Source: Lepus europaeus (lineage: Eukaryota; Chordata; Mammalia; Lagomorpha; Leporidae). From it: DNA of 64,000 nt. The position numbers and the translations under genes were made by a program. The notes under the pieces were generated by a model. That model saw only the letters and a list, made by a program, of their open reading frames with translations, searched no databases and was not told where the DNA came from. Shown one piece after another: positions 31,413 to 43,367 of the stretch. The stretch is taken from positions 49,784,716 through 49,848,715 of the forward strand of contig NC_084833.1 of the NCBI RefSeq assembly GCF_033115175.1, in the 5' to 3' direction. Every line of letters begins with the position of its first letter. Within the stretch, counting starts at the first letter, position 1.

Positions 31413-33795
31413 TATTAAATATATTACCACTAAAATCAGAAGAAGTAACATACGATCTGATTGAAGTAGAGGGAAATAGAGAAAGCCTTGGCAACTCTCC
31501 TCCTAAAAGCCAGTTCTGAACCCTTCTACACTTAGAGGGTTATAACGGAGTTCTGTAGAATCAGTATATCTATGAGGATCAGTCAAGTTTGAGCAAGTCA
31601 TGTGCCTCTTTTAGAGATAAATGTACTAAGCCCCAGAAGTAATCTTGATTGCCCTAAGCTAATCAGCATGCTGGGAATGGCTATCCATGCTTCATAGATA
31701 CACAGGAACCAATTAGACTCAATGAGACACTTACAATGAGAAAACAAGGTGAAGACCAATTTCCTCCACCCATGAGAGGTAAATCTTCCTAAACATGGGG
31801 TTATCATAGTAGAGAAAGGATAGAGGAACAGAAGTCAAAAATCTCAGTGATACTATAGGAACCCAGGTGAAGCTGAACAATGTCTATCTTTGAGCTTCTA
31901 GCTTACATAATGAACAAATTCTCCTGTGTTTCTTAAGGCAATGTGAACAGAATGATCTGTCACTTATAACCAAGGTTCTGATTTGCTCATTCTGATATGC
32001 TTATTCAAGTCCACTTGCATGGTCAGTGCTCAAGCTGAGACTACTCACTAGTTTCCAAGTCTTCCCCACTCTTTCTCCCCTAGGACAGGCCCTTGAGATG
32101 GACAAATGCAACTCTTTCATCTTTGTTGTGTCTCTCCTGAATCTGAGAATTTTCACGGAAGTGAGAAGTGGAGATCAAGGAGGTAAAACATTAAGGTGGT
32201 ACACTTGGAATCAGAAATAGGTAGAAGTCCAGAACATATACCAGCACACAGAAAGCAGAACTTAAAGCTGAGTCTAAGCATTTAGCCTGAAACACTAAAT
32301 TACAGCTCCTTAAAGATCTCTCATTTGAGACAAGAAATAATATTGCAAATTGAATGGGAAGGGGAACTTTACTCCTAGTAGGGTTCAGGAGAGCTTAGGT
32401 ATGAGAAGTTAGTACAACTGTCATAAAACAGATGTGAAACATGTCACAAAGAACAATGTGACAAACCTAAGATGTCAAAGCATGGAGCAGAGCCCAGTCT
32501 CCTAATGTGGACACACCACACATACCGCAGTTGGACAAATGTATGCTCTATCTAATCATCACAAAGTAAAAATAGGCCTCTCCTTCTTCTCCTTGTTTGC
32601 AAATTGAAAGTCTAACAACTTTACCACTCAACTGCTTGATGATTAGTAGGCGGTAATTTAAACTATACACATTATGCTAAGTATCCTTATATTAATTCAG
32701 TCTGAGTGAGTTTTTATAAAATGCTTTGTTCTGCTCAATAAAGTTAATTATATGTTCTATGTTTCATAACTGAGTGTCTTGATTTTTTTAAACATAATGG
32801 CAGCTTCAATTGCATTTCCTTATAAACTCGGGTGTGTAACAAAAAGCAATGCATACAAGGAAGCAAAACTGTCCACTCCCAAATACCCTGCCCCTTGTAC
32901 CCTTAATAGCTTTATAAAGGTAGGGAATACCCTATATGTTTATAAGCAAATGGCTATACCCAAGAAGTCTAGGACAAAAGCCCTGAGCAAATAGGTCCCT
33001 GGGAAACTTTTCCCATGTAGAGGGGAAGGTCAGACCTAGTCCAGGAGCTATGGTCATACATACCAGGATTGTTTCTGGTGGGCTTGGATAAAGAAGAGTT
33101 TAAGAAGTAAGAACCTAATCATAATGTGAGTAATTACACAAAACATGGGCCCACTGTGGAAAGTGTAGCTCTTGATGGTCCCATGAAATCTTCTGGAATT
33201 GTCTCTTAGATAAGCAGGGGTATATATAGTACTCCTCTTGGGTCTAAGAGCCCGGCTAGCCATAGAGGAGAGGTAGTCCTTATATTAAGACTGTAATAGA
33301 AATATGAATGACTGACATCTATTTTTTACTCTTGCTCCACTTAGTCCTCTGTAGAACCCTGTGTTGAGATGAGGAAAACTGGGGTCTGGAAAAGTGGGAC
33401 AACTTCACCAAAGAGCTGGGTATCTGGAGTCCAGCAGGGTCATCAGGAATCAGCATTGTGTGGAAATGATAAAGTCCAGCCCAGCCATCATTATGAAGGA
33501 CTAGATAGAAACTGTCAGGGTTAAACAATCCCAGGGGAATCTCAGGGAAAGGAGAGAGGTCAAAGCAGAGGTGCAGAAAGCAAACCTGGGTTTTCTGAGC
33601 ACCAGCAGCCTGAGGCACATGCAGGAAGGGAGCCATTGAGAAGCTAACAGATACTGCTAAAAACAAGGAAACATACAGTCCCAGAAAAGGAAGGAGAGAA
33701 TTTGTTGTTATTTATTGCAAGTTTACAATAACAATCTAGTAGTGCATTTTTCATTAATTAGCACAATTTAGATACTTAGTGCACTAGCTTCTTTA
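31413..33795. other. Unique intergenic sequence
   Basis: Longest SINE-free stretch of the first half. No gene is recognised. A 115-codon minus-strand open frame (33319-33666), beginning MFLAVSVSFSMAPFL, is hydrophobic at its N-terminus but has no family that I recognise and no supporting context. Confidence 0.4.
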
Positions 33796-33797
33796 AT

Positions 33798-33880
33798 GAA
33801 TGGCTTAATCACACTTTACCCAGCACAGGGTTTGGCACATGGTAGGAACTAAGTATCTTTACTGATGATTAGAATTTAAA
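33798..33880 (+). mobile_element. MIR or L2 3'-end fragment
   Basis: CCAGCACAGGGTTTGGCACATGG-type block (around 33821-33842) followed by TAGGAACTAAGTATCTTTAC. Too short to tell MIR from L2. Confidence 0.45.
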
Positions 33881-33996
33881 ATATCTTATATGTACACTGC
33901 TTCATGTGTTTTAGTTTAATGAAAAAATAATAGAGTTGACAGAAATAGTTCAAACATAGCTCCCAATGTTTTTGTCAACGTGCTCTTGGATCAGTC

Positions 33997-34324
33997 TTTT
34001 TTAATTTTTTTTTTTTTTTGACAGGCAGAGTTAGACAGTGAGAGAGACATAGAGAAAGGTCTTCCTTTTCCATGGGTTCATCCCCCAAATGGTCGCTACA
34101 GCCGGCACGCTGTGCCGATCCAAAGCCAGAAGCCAGGTTCTTCCTCCTGGTCTCCCATGCGGGTGGCAGGGCCCAAGCACTTGGGCCATCCTCCACTGCA
34201 CTCCCGGGCCACAGCAGAGAGCTGGACTGGAAAAGGAACAACTGGGACAGAATCCAGCACCCCAACCGGGACTAAAACCCAGGGTGCTGGCAGAGGGTTA
34301 GCCAAGTGAGCCGCAGCGCCAGCC
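33997..34324 (-). mobile_element. CSINE, young subtype
   Basis: Reverse copy with T-rich tail, GACAGGCAGAGTTAGACAG, CACTTGGGCCATCCTCC, GGGACTAAAACCCAGGGTGC and CCGCAGCGCCAGCC. Target duplication GGATCAGTC at 33988-33996 and 34325-34333. Forms a close inverted pair with the next copy. Confidence 0.95.
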
Positions 34325-34597
34325 GGATCAGTCATTTTTTGACATAGGAATATTATAATAGCAACCTTTATCCTTAGCCTATTTCTAGGTGCAAATGAGA
34401 CTGTGCATATGAAAGCTTTTTAGAAACTATAAAATATGTTCTTTATACTGTTTCATTAATCTTATTAACTTTTCTGTTTATAAATAAATTGCATTTTTGA
34501 CAGTTATTATTTCATTTAATTTGTCCATTAGAAATTAAATTCAGAAGAATGTTACAGATCACCAGCCAAGAATGGTTTCACAAAAGATCCATTTGTG

Positions 34598-34930
34598 GCC
34601 GGTGCCGTGGCTCAATAGGCTAATCCTCCGCCTTGCAGCACTGGCACACAGGGTTCTAGTCCCGGTCGAGGCGCCAGATTCTGTCCCAGTTGCCCCTCTT
34701 CCAGGCCAGCTCTCTGCTGTGGCCAGGGAGTGCAGTGGAGGATGGCCCAAGTGCTTGGGCCCTGCACCCCATGGGAGACCAGGAGAAGCACCTGGCTCCT
34801 GCCTTTGGATCAGCGCAGTGCGCCGGCCATGGCGGCCATTGGAGGGTGAACCAATGGCAAAAGGAAGACCTTTCTCTCTGTCTCTCTCTCTCACTGTCCA
34901 TTCTGCCTGTCAAAAAAAAAAGAAAGAAAG
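34598..34930 (+). mobile_element. CSINE, young subtype
   Basis: GGCCGGTGCCGTGGCTCAAT head, GTTCTAGTCCCGGTCGAGG B box region, AGTGCTTGGGCCCTGC, CT tract, (A)n then AGAAAG repeats. Target duplication AAAGATCCATTTGTG at 34583-34597 and 34931-34945 is exact. Confidence 0.96.
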
Positions 34931-34989
34931 AAAGATCCATTTGTGTTAGGAACAACTCTGGACAGGTACTCAGGCTTTAGCCCCTGGCT

Positions 34990-35322
34990 TTTCCATTCAA
35001 TTACTATATTTGAGAGGCAGAAAGAGAAAGAGACAGACAGACAGACAGAAGAAAGGGAAGCATTCCCCTCCACTGGTTCACTCCCCAAATACCCACAGTA
35101 GTCAGACTAGATGGGCCAGGATCAAAGTCAGGCACTGGTAACTCAATCCAGGTCTGCCAAATGGGGAGCAGGAATTCAATGAATTAAATGATCATGGCTG
35201 CCTCCCAGGGTCTGCATTAGCAGAATGTTAGTGTCAGGAGCCAGCACCAAGTATTGAACCCAGGTATTGTGATATGGGATGCAGGCATCCTAACCACTAG
35301 GCTAAATGCTAACCCTAACAAG
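34990..35322 (-). mobile_element. CSINE-like SINE, old and diverged
   Basis: GAGAGGCAGAAAGAGAAAGA, CACTGGTTCACTCCCCAAAT, AACTCAATCCAGGTCTGCCA, GTATTGAACCCAGGTATTGT, CCTAACCACTAGGCTAAATG. It keeps the CSINE order in reverse but is heavily diverged, so it belongs to an older branch. Confidence 0.75.
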
Positions 35323-35754
35323 TGAATAGAATTTCTAAATGCCACATTTCATTCCTGAAAAATAAAATGTGTAAGGTCAGCTGTGAGCACTGGAACAATT
35401 ATCCAGTAAACTGAAACAGTGGAAAAGTGTTCCAAGCATCTGTGAGTACTCAAACTCCAATTAGGAAAACGAAGAGGCATTTTATAGAGGAGAGAAGTAT
35501 CACAAGTAACCCAAAATATCAGATAATCCCTCTTACCATCACCAGAAAAAAGAAAAATATGCTTTATCTTGATTCAACACACATGTGCTATCAACCTACG
35601 AAGTACTAATGTCAGAATCTCCCGGGCACATTTCCATTTGTGCTTTCAGTAATCTACCCAATATGCCAGCTAGATTAATGTTCTAGTGCTGTTTATGAAA
35701 GGAAAACAGCTTCTGAAAACAGAGCATGTGAGGTCGAGTCTCCAGGGTAGGAGA
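35323..35754. other. Unique intergenic sequence
   Basis: Nothing recognised in this stretch. Confidence 0.4.
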
Positions 35755-35900
35755 GTTGGTATAGTACAGTATAAACCAAGATTCCAGCCTGGGAGTTGGG
35801 AGGTCCACATGAGACAGACAGCCTTTCCTCTCCAAGTCTCAGCCCACCTATCTGTAACCACAAGCTCTAGGAGCTACTGCCCATGGCCATGAGGGCACAT
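35755..35900 (+). mobile_element. MIR SINE fragment
   Basis: GTATAGTACAGTATAAACCA, CTGGGAGTTGGGAGGTCC, CCAAGTCTCAGCCCACCTAT and CTGTAACCACAAGC follow the MIR order (tail of the tRNA head, then the CCTCAGTTTCC-type block). Confidence 0.5.
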
Positions 35901-36179
35901 GAGGCTGAGAAAGCGGTGGTCTTGTTTCTATGCTGCTCATGTGAGGAATCCTATGAATGATTTATGGTCCAAGCCTTTTCTTCTCTCCATCCTTCTTTGA
36001 ACTTATTTTTATTTGTCCATTCGGCTACAGGTTTATTGAGAGCTGACTTCATCAATCACAACTTGCAAACCCCGGGAAAAAGACGCAGAGTGAATGTTCC
36101 ACTCAATTCTCTTCTCGAAGGAGAAATTCCTTTTTCCTTCACCTTCTAAGGAAAAAAAAAAGTAGCTTTAACCACTAAT

Positions 36180-36690
36180 CACAACTAATGGAAGATGCAC
36201 TCTGCTATTCTTGACTACAATGCCTTGAGACAAACCCCAGGGAAGTCAATATTAGATCAATTTGCTGCTGGCGGCTGGGGAAGGTGTAAAAAGCTCCCAC
36301 GGTGGGTCCATTGTAGAGCCCTGTGAGGGCTGCACTTGACTGGGAAACATTTAAATCTATTTTCTTTTGACCTCTGAGGACTCTTAAGTGAAGGGGAAAA
36401 AAGGCCTTTGCAACAGGTCTGCTGCTTTGACATTCATTTCCCAGGGCACAGGGTCTTTCTCAAGGAAGAGAGGGCAAACACTTACAGTTAATGGAAGCCA
36501 TGCTGGGCAATTGGTGTCATCAGAATTCCAGACTGAGTTCAGAGGCAAGGCCAGAAAATTCAAGGAGACACTGAGGGGTGGCACAAGGCTGCACCCCACA
36601 GTGAGCCACGGGTGGCAAATGAGAGGTGTTGGCGACCTTATCCAAAGACAGTGCCCAGGAAGTGGAAAGAGGCACAGGTAAAAACAAGGC
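36180..36690. other. Repeat-poor unique segment, possible conserved element
   Basis: No repeat is recognised. It contains a CAAATTTGCTGC-like/TTAGATCAATTTGCTGCTGG stretch and several CTTTGA/TTTGAC words (TCF-like). A 97-codon open frame at 36388-36681 overlaps frames on the other strand and has no domain that I know. Confidence 0.25.
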
Positions 36691-36694
36691 CTCT

Positions 36695-36930
36695 AATTGT
36701 AGCTGGCATTTAATAAACACCTATTATGTGACTGGCTCTATGTAAAAGACTGTGTTAAATGCCCACTAGGTCTTCCCAGAAACCCCATGTGGTAGAACCT
36801 ACTGTGATCACCATTTTAAAAGTATGGAAACTGAAACCTTGAAAACTGAGGTGTCTTGCCAGTTTACATAGCTGGAAAGTGACAGAACTGGGGCTCCCAA
36901 GAGTCTGTTTTATTACTAGCACACTGTGTT
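36695..36930 (-). mobile_element. MIR SINE, near full length
   Basis: Reverse MIR: TTTAATAAACACCTATTATG, TGACTGGCTCTATG, CATTTTAAAAGTATGGAAAC, CTTGCCAGTTTACATAGCTG, AAAGTGACAGAACTGGGGCT. All main blocks are present. Confidence 0.82.
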
Positions 36931-37439
36931 CACAGGACAAGATTTGTCTTCTCTGAGCTTCGTTTTCCAAGGTTTTATGTAACTTTTTGTCTAAAGGAAA
37001 GGAGATGCCATAGCTGCATTGTCTCCACCATGTGCCTGAGTGCTGAATGCTAGAATCCTATTATGAGCCAGCTGGGCACAGGGGGCTTCCCTCCTGCTAC
37101 AAGATGGAATATCAGGATGTGAACAAAGGCAAACATTGGAGACCCATTGTTAGGCTGCCCAAAGTCTATTTCTGTACTTCTGTCAATTGTTTTGCCATCA
37201 TTTGGTTGTCTGTTACTCAGGTCTCCAAGGGCACAGTCTAGCACTAGTTGTAGTATAGTTCACTTGAAAACCCTTAAACCCTTGTGAGAAGCATTAGAAT
37301 TCATCAATATGATGGGATGGTTTCCTAGTCTAGTTTAAGTTTCTCAGGGAACTGAAAAGTGGAAAGAAACTAGATAGGATCCAAATGAATATCCTAGAGA
37401 TGTTTCTGTAAGAAAAACCTGAAGAGATAATGAAGCCTA

Positions 37440-37990
37440 GAGGCACTGTAGCTTCAACAGACCTTTATTCAAATCTTCCTTCCATTCCTTACTAAATGGT
37501 GACCAGAGGCAAATTATTAAACCTGGCTGAGCCTCAACATCTTTATCTCTAAAATAGAGGTGTGTAAACAGGATTCTTAGATATTTGTGAAGATTAAGAG
37601 ATAATGCAGGGGCCAGCGCCATGGTGCAGTAGGTTAATCCTCTGCCTGTGGCGCTGGCATCCCATATGGGTGCTGATTCTAGTCCTGGCTTCTCCTCTTC
37701 CAACCTAGCTCTCTTCTGTTGGCTTGGGAAAGAAGTAGAAGATGGCCCAAGTGCTTGGGCCCCTGCACCTGTATGGGAGACCAGGAAGAAGCACCTGGCT
37801 CCTGGCTTCGGATCTGCACAGCTCTGGCCATTGTGGCCATTTGGGGAGGAAACCAACAGAATGAAGACCTGTCTCTCCCTCTCACTTTCTGTAACTCTAC
37901 CTCTCAAATAAATAAAATCTTTTAAAAAATATAGAGATAATGCATATATATCTTTGCCTAGTATATACAAGAAATTTTATCACTATTGTC
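37440..37990 (+). mobile_element. MIR SINE, interrupted by a CSINE
   Basis: The 5' part (about 37440-37608) has TTCAAATCTTCCTTCCATTC, GGCTGAGCCTCAACATC, TTTATCTCTAAAATAGAG and GAAGATTAAGAGATAATGCA. The 3' remainder continues after the CSINE at 37945-37990 (ATATATCTTTGCCTAGTATA). The CSINE therefore landed in an existing MIR. Confidence 0.7.
37609..37932 (+). mobile_element. CSINE, intermediate subtype
   Basis: GGGGCCAGCGCCATGGTGCA head, GCGCTGGCATCCCATATGGG, AGATGGCCCAAGTGCTTGG, CAAATAAATAAAATCTTTTA tail. Target duplication AGAGATAATGCA is exact at 37597-37608 and 37933-37944. Confidence 0.95.
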
Positions 37991-39569
37991 ACCTCCAGAA
38001 GAGGGTAGCCACAGTGGTTCTGGAGAAGGAAACAGCACTGATACGTGATTAAAGCATTGGCAACAAAGTGGAAACAGGTTTGTCAGGGAAAATTCAACAG
38101 AAGCATTTAGGGTAGCTTGGTGTCCATGAGTCACCCTATGTGAAGGGAAGCCTGAGTGATCCCAACTGTGTTTTCTTTATTTCAGCAGCAATTCCTGGCA
38201 CCAGAGCAGAGGAATCCAGAAAAGCAGAAGACTCAGAGAAGAAAAGGACAACACTGGGGTGGAATCTGGGGCATGGGTGGGATAGGGCTAAGACTTGCTA
38301 AGAGATAAATTAACCCTAAGTAGGTTTATATAGCAAGATGTCTTGGGAACATAGTCCTCCCTACAGTGCTGACAGAAAGCAGACAAGGAAGACTTGAAAG
38401 AATCATCTAAACTGATTTACCAATAGAAATATCAGAAAATAATTTTTTTCCTTACTACATCCACTCTCATTCTTCTATGACAGCTTTAGGATTCCCACAG
38501 GATTGACTCTACATCAGCTCTAAGAGAGAGGTTTGGTCCAAGGATCAATAATTTTTTTCAGAAATGGCCAGGTGGTAAATATCTTCATAGGCTAGACAGC
38601 TGCAACTACTCAATTCTGTTGTATCATGAAAGAAGCCACAGGCATTATGTGAACAAAACGCTTGAGCTGTGTTCAATAAAACTATTCTCACAAAAACAGG
38701 CAACAGGATGAATTTGGCCTGTGGCCATAATCTACTGAGCTAAGCCAATCAAAGCACCCTTAAACACCCTTTCCACAATGATGCCCAAACCAAAAGGTGC
38801 ATAGTATTCCTGTGACTACAGTGATTGGTTCTGGAATAGCCTTATCAGGGCAATGTCAGGAATTCAGTTTGATGGATTTGTGTGTAAGGAAGCTTGGAAT
38901 ATGCACTATTTCACCCTGTATATAACTAAAATAATGATCATGAGGAAAGCCAGGATGAGGAAGAAGTAAATGGGAGAGGATAAGGCTTGGAATATATCTG
39001 GAAAACCAAACTGAAGACCTGATTGAGCCATGCCTGAAGCTTGCACCATGTTTAACTACGTAATTATGAAAGCAAATAAATCCTCATTTTACAAACCATT
39101 ATGTTAGATTTACTAGAACTTCCAGTCAAAGTATTCTGACTTTTATAGGTTGGGAATTTTATTAACTCACAGAAGGAAAATAATATCACATCTCTAACAA
39201 TTAAAACAACAAAAATTGAAAAAGTAACTGCTTTTGATGCATCTTAGGCTAAGCAATCAAAGCAGACAGGGCTCCACCCACCCCCTTGCTCATCCAAACA
39301 TATTCTGAGGCATCTCCTTGGTCATTTAAGTTCTAGAAACATACTTTGAAAATCACAAGCTGACATGATTTCTATTGGGCCTTTTGTTATTTCAGGTCAC
39401 AGAAGTTCTGCAACTCCCTTGTTCCATGGGTTCTATGAACCTCTATTTCTTCATTTGTAAAATAGCATCGTGGATGAAAGAAACACCAGAAAGACTTTCT
39501 CCACACCATATCCTACATCAGTGTAAGAGCAAGTTGATGATCTCTCTGCAAGAATGAAACTTCAGGTAG
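37991..39569. other. Unique intergenic sequence
   Basis: No gene is recognised. A short MIR-like block (CTCTATTTCTTCATTTGTAA, near 39441) is too little to annotate alone. Confidence 0.4.
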
Positions 39570-40240
39570 CTACAATGATTTTTTTTTTTCATTATAAAAG
39601 TGATGCATATTTTCTGGAATGATTAGAAATAAGCATAAGGGAGAAAAGGAAAAAAACACAAATCACCCTTAACCTCTCTTGATAATAACCCCTGTGAATG
39701 TTTTGGTCTAAATATGTTCAAGCTTACTTCTATCTCACACAAACCTATACAACACACACACACACACACACAACTATTAGGAATCACACAATGCATTTGA
39801 TAGCATGTTGAATTATCTTAAATATACAATATTCATCATTCCCTTCTAATAAATATTCATTCAAAATATACTGTTTTAATAGCTGTAAAGAATTTCCACT
39901 GCATAGACATACCAAAAATTATTCAACTAATCTCTTTCTGTTGGAAATTTAAGTTTATCCAATTTTCTGTTATTTTAATAATATGATGTACATTATTGTA
40001 GCTTAATCTCTAGATATTTGCATTATTATATCCTTAGGATTTATTTTTAGAAATGGAATTACTAATTCAATGGGTATAAACTTTTTAAATTGTTTGCTGC
40101 ATTTTACCAAATTATCCAGAAAGTTTATGCAAATTTGAACATTCTTTACGTATAAATGGAAAAGCTTGTTCACTGACACTCCACCACCACCAGGCATTGT
40201 TATATTTTAAAATCTTAATAAGTCAGAAGAAATAAAAATG
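39570..40240 (-). mobile_element. Ancient L1M 3' UTR fragment
   Basis: Antisense L1M layout: CATTATAAAAGTGATGCATA, AAATCACCCTTAACCTCTCT, CACTGCATAGACATACCAAA, TTGGAAATTTAAGTTTATCC, CCTTAGGATTTATTTTTAGA, AATGGAATTACTAATTCAAT, TTTACCAAATTATCCAGAAA. It includes a (CA)n repeat at 39752-39772. Confidence 0.75.
39752..39772. repeat. (CA)n microsatellite
   Basis: About ten uninterrupted CA units. Confidence 0.95.
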
Positions 40241-41702
40241 GGACTTCAGATTCCTTATGGATATAAACTTTAATTTCTCTGTAGGGTAAAGTTTCTCACA
40301 GGTTTCAGAAAAGCAGCAGTAGGAACCCCAGCCAACTTGCTTCCACATCAAGTCTTATTAAGATGGGTACCATCAGTGCCACTGTTACAACCACTTTCAT
40401 ACAACATTGCCAATGGACTCTGTTGCTGCTGAGGTACCAATGCTGCCACCACTGGGTGCTGTCACCATGCAATGCCTTCTCTACTTCCTTGCATCTTTGT
40501 TTCCCTTTGTTGCAGTTCAGAATGTTAGGTGAGAGCATATGCTTGGCCAAGTGTAAGTCACATTCCTTTATTCTACCTACCACAGAGCAGTGGGGAGAAG
40601 TCTCTGCCCAAGGTCACAGAATGCTCAAAATCAGAGTTCCCCTCCTTATTACATACAAATAGTATCTCCTGGGGATTAACAGAGATCAGCTAATCAGAGA
40701 CCACAGTGTAACTGGTGTCGTCTAGGACTGCACAGTGCACAGATATTCACAGATAGGTCAATAAGAACACATCCCCTGGAGTTGACAAGGCAGCATTTTG
40801 TACTGCTCTCGTCTAGCTTCTGCTGGGGAGACAGAAGGTTAGATGCTATCAAGACTTACACTACGGAATGTTCCTTCCAATAGGAAGGTTACAATGCAGG
40901 GGCGATCGTGAAAAATTAAAAAAAAAGATAAATGAGCCTTTATCAGTAAATAGATGGTAATGAAAGCCATATGCATATATAGTAGTGTTTATATCAACAG
41001 TAAAGCATGAGGATAAAAGGGGACTTTAAAGGACTTCATGACTGCATGGTCAGGGAGAGAATGGCAAGTGTTCAGAGATATACACATCACCTAGGTGTGA
41101 CCTGAGGAAGAATCTCAGAGGAGGGTTTTAATTTCATATAAAATTCACATAGAAAAAAATAATTATTTTGATAAATGATATTTTTAAATGAATACAACTT
41201 AGTACAGTAATTTAAAAGCAGGTGAAATAATGTCTTTGCATTTAGGCTTCATTTTCTGACGTGGGATTTGGAAATTATAGTTACATAAGAGGCAAGGCTG
41301 AAGGTTTTACCTGTAGTCTGGAGTTAGAATGGGGGATCAAAATCCAGGACTTGTATTTAAAAATCCAAAATAATTTCAAACAAATTATAGACCACCCAGT
41401 CCTCTAATTTTTGACATATGAAAAAATGCAATGTATTTATAAGGTTGAATGAAATATTTCCCAAAGTAACAAACATTAATTTTCTTTAGTCATATTATAA
41501 ACCTAAAATTTTAATTGAGAAAAGTTTAAAAAGTTAACAAATTGAGTATATCAGCCCATTACATCTCTCCACAGGAAAGCAAAGATAATATTGAATTCAC
41601 ATCATTTTTGTCTGATTTGTCTGGTTCACAGAAATAATGAGGAGTTTACCTATAAACTTCACCTTGGAGACAGAGTAGGGGGAGGAAACAAGGACTTTTT
41701 TT
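40241..41702. other. Unique intergenic sequence
   Basis: No gene or repeat family is recognised. Overlapping open frames on both strands (40305-40662) have no known domain. Confidence 0.4.
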
Positions 41703-41718
41703 TCTAGTCTCTATTTTC

Positions 41719-41783
41719 TTTTTTTTTTTTTTTAAGATTTATTCACCTATTTGAAAGTCAGAGTTACACAGGGAGAGAAGGAG

Positions 41784-41843
<60 letters not shown>

Positions 41844-42097
41844 CTTTCATCTACTGGTTCACTCCCCAGTTGGCCACAAAGGCCGGAGCCATGCGGATCC
41901 GAAGCCAGGAGCCAGGAGCTTCCTCCAGGTCTCCCATGCAGACGCAGGGGCCCAAGGACTTGGGCCATCTTTCACAGCTTTCCCAGGCCATAGCAGAGAG
42001 CTGGATAGGAAATGGAGCAGCCGGGTCTCAAACTGGCGCCCATGTGGGACTGCTACTGCAAGCAGCAGCTTCACCCACTATGCACAGCACTGGCCCC
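41719..42097 (-). mobile_element. CSINE with long GA tract
   Basis: Reverse copy: AAGATTTATTCACCTATTTG, CAGAGTTACACAGGGAGAG, (AG)27 at 41788-41841, GACTTGGGCCATCTTTCACA, AACTGGCGCCCATGTGGGAC. Target duplication TCTAGTCTCTATTTTC (16 bp) is exact at 41703-41718 and 42098-42113. Confidence 0.96.
41788..41841. repeat. (AG)27 microsatellite within CSINE
   Basis: Uninterrupted AG repeat, grown from the CT-rich region of the SINE. Confidence 0.95.
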
Positions 42098-42229
42098 TCT
42101 AGTCTCTATTTTCACCCAGCTCAACCCTCTGACAACAGATGTGTGTTAGTATTTTCCTACACACCATCAAAAAATTCTCTATATGAATACTAGCTGGGTG
42201 TTTTCTTACTCAACTCAATTCTGACACCA

Positions 42230-42920
42230 TTTACCTATAGGTAGCTTCAGGTCCCACATGCTATGGGTTCAGTCCCACAAGACTGGCCCCCTTCAGACAT
42301 CAGTCTCAACTAGCAGGTTATCACCTAAACTCTCACTGTGGTAAAAATTCCCACAACCCTCTACTTGGATTCAATTAATTGGCTAAGGTAGTTCACAGAA
42401 CTCAGCAAAGTACTTTATGCTAACCTATTTATTATAAAGGGTGTTACAGAGGATAAGGACAGATGGAAGATACACATAGGAAAAGGTAAGTGGGAAGGGG
42501 TAGGCAGCTCCAATGCAGTCTATATAGCCCCACACTCCAGGAATCTCCCTGTTCTCAGCTATGCAGTAGATTCCTGAATCCAGCCCTTGTAGGTTTTTAT
42601 AGAATCTTCATTATACTGGACTATTGATCAAATCATTGGGCATCACGATCAATTTAAATCCCAGGCCTTCTCCCCTCTTCAAAGGCAAGGCCAGGGCTGA
42701 AAATTCCGACCCATAGTCATATGGCTAATTCCCCTGGAAACCAACTCCCATCATGAGGATATCAGGAATCCCCCAGGAGTCCTGTTATTAAAAAAAAAAA
42801 AGGTGCTCCTGTCACTCAGGAAATTAGAAAGTCTTAGAAACTCTGTATCAGGAACTAGAGGCCAAAGAGCAAATATTAAGACAAAACATTCTCTTAGAGC
42901 CCTTATCTACAAGCATTCTA
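42230..42920. mobile_element. Ancient dispersed repeat, probably LTR-derived
   Basis: Block order recalls a widespread mammalian LTR-type repeat: GTAGTTCACAGAACTCAGCA, CTATTTATTATAAAGGGTGT, ATTGATCAAATCATTGGGCA, CATATGGCTAATTCCCCTGG, GCTCCTGTCACTCAGGAAAT, ACTCTGTATCAGGAACTAGA. I cannot fix the subfamily or orientation. No coding region. Confidence 0.5.
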
Positions 42921-42993
42921 AGAACTGCATGTCAGGAAATGGAGATGAAAATAAATACACATTTCAAAACACCACAGCATGTGTACAGAGATT

Positions 42994-43051
42994 TTTTTTT
43001 AGAAGATTTATTTATTTATTGGAAAGTCAAAGTTACACAGAGAGAGGAGAA

Positions 43052-43095
<44 letters not shown>

Positions 43096-43355
43096 CTTCC
43101 ATCCACTGGTTCACTCCTGAATTGGTCACAACGGCCTGAGCTGCACTGATCTGAAGCCAGGAGCCAGGAGCCTCCTCTGGGTCTCCCATGCGAGTGCAGG
43201 GGCCCAAGGACTTGGGCAATTCTCTACTGCTTTCCCAGGCCACAGCAGAGAGAGCCAGATCAGAAGAATAGCAGCCAGGACTAGAACCGGTGCCCATATG
43301 GGATGCTGGTGCTTCAGGCCAGGGCGTTAACCTGCTATACCACAGCGCCGGTCCA
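42994..43355 (-). mobile_element. CSINE with GA tract
   Basis: Reverse copy: AGAAGATTTATTTATTTATT, AGTTACACAGAGAGAGGAG, (AG)20 at 43054-43093, AAGGACTTGGGCAATTCTC, GGACTAGAACCGGTGCCCAT, CACAGCGCCGGTCC. Target duplication TGTACAGAGATT at 42982-42993 and 43356-43367. Confidence 0.95.
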
Positions 43356-43367
43356 TGTACAGAGATT

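Noticed and set aside
33319..33666. 115-codon minus-strand open frame with hydrophobic start
   Set aside because: A signal-peptide-like start alone is weak evidence, and nothing else supports coding.
34598..34680. tRNA gene-like head with A/B-box resemblance
   Set aside because: It is the tRNA-derived promoter region of a CSINE. It lacks a full cloverleaf and continues into SINE body and tail.
34096..34955. Clusters of overlapping 60-125-codon frames with a shared WPGKAVEDGPSPWALHP-like peptide
   Set aside because: The same peptide appears at many CSINE copies (for example 10.5, 23.5, 34.1, 34.7, 48.6 and 52.6 kb) on either strand. It is repeat translation, not a gene family.
37437..37970. 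177-codon minus-strand open frame, the longest in the window
   Set aside because: It is the antisense translation of the CSINE at 37609-37932 and its MIR host. Similar peptides recur at every CSINE.
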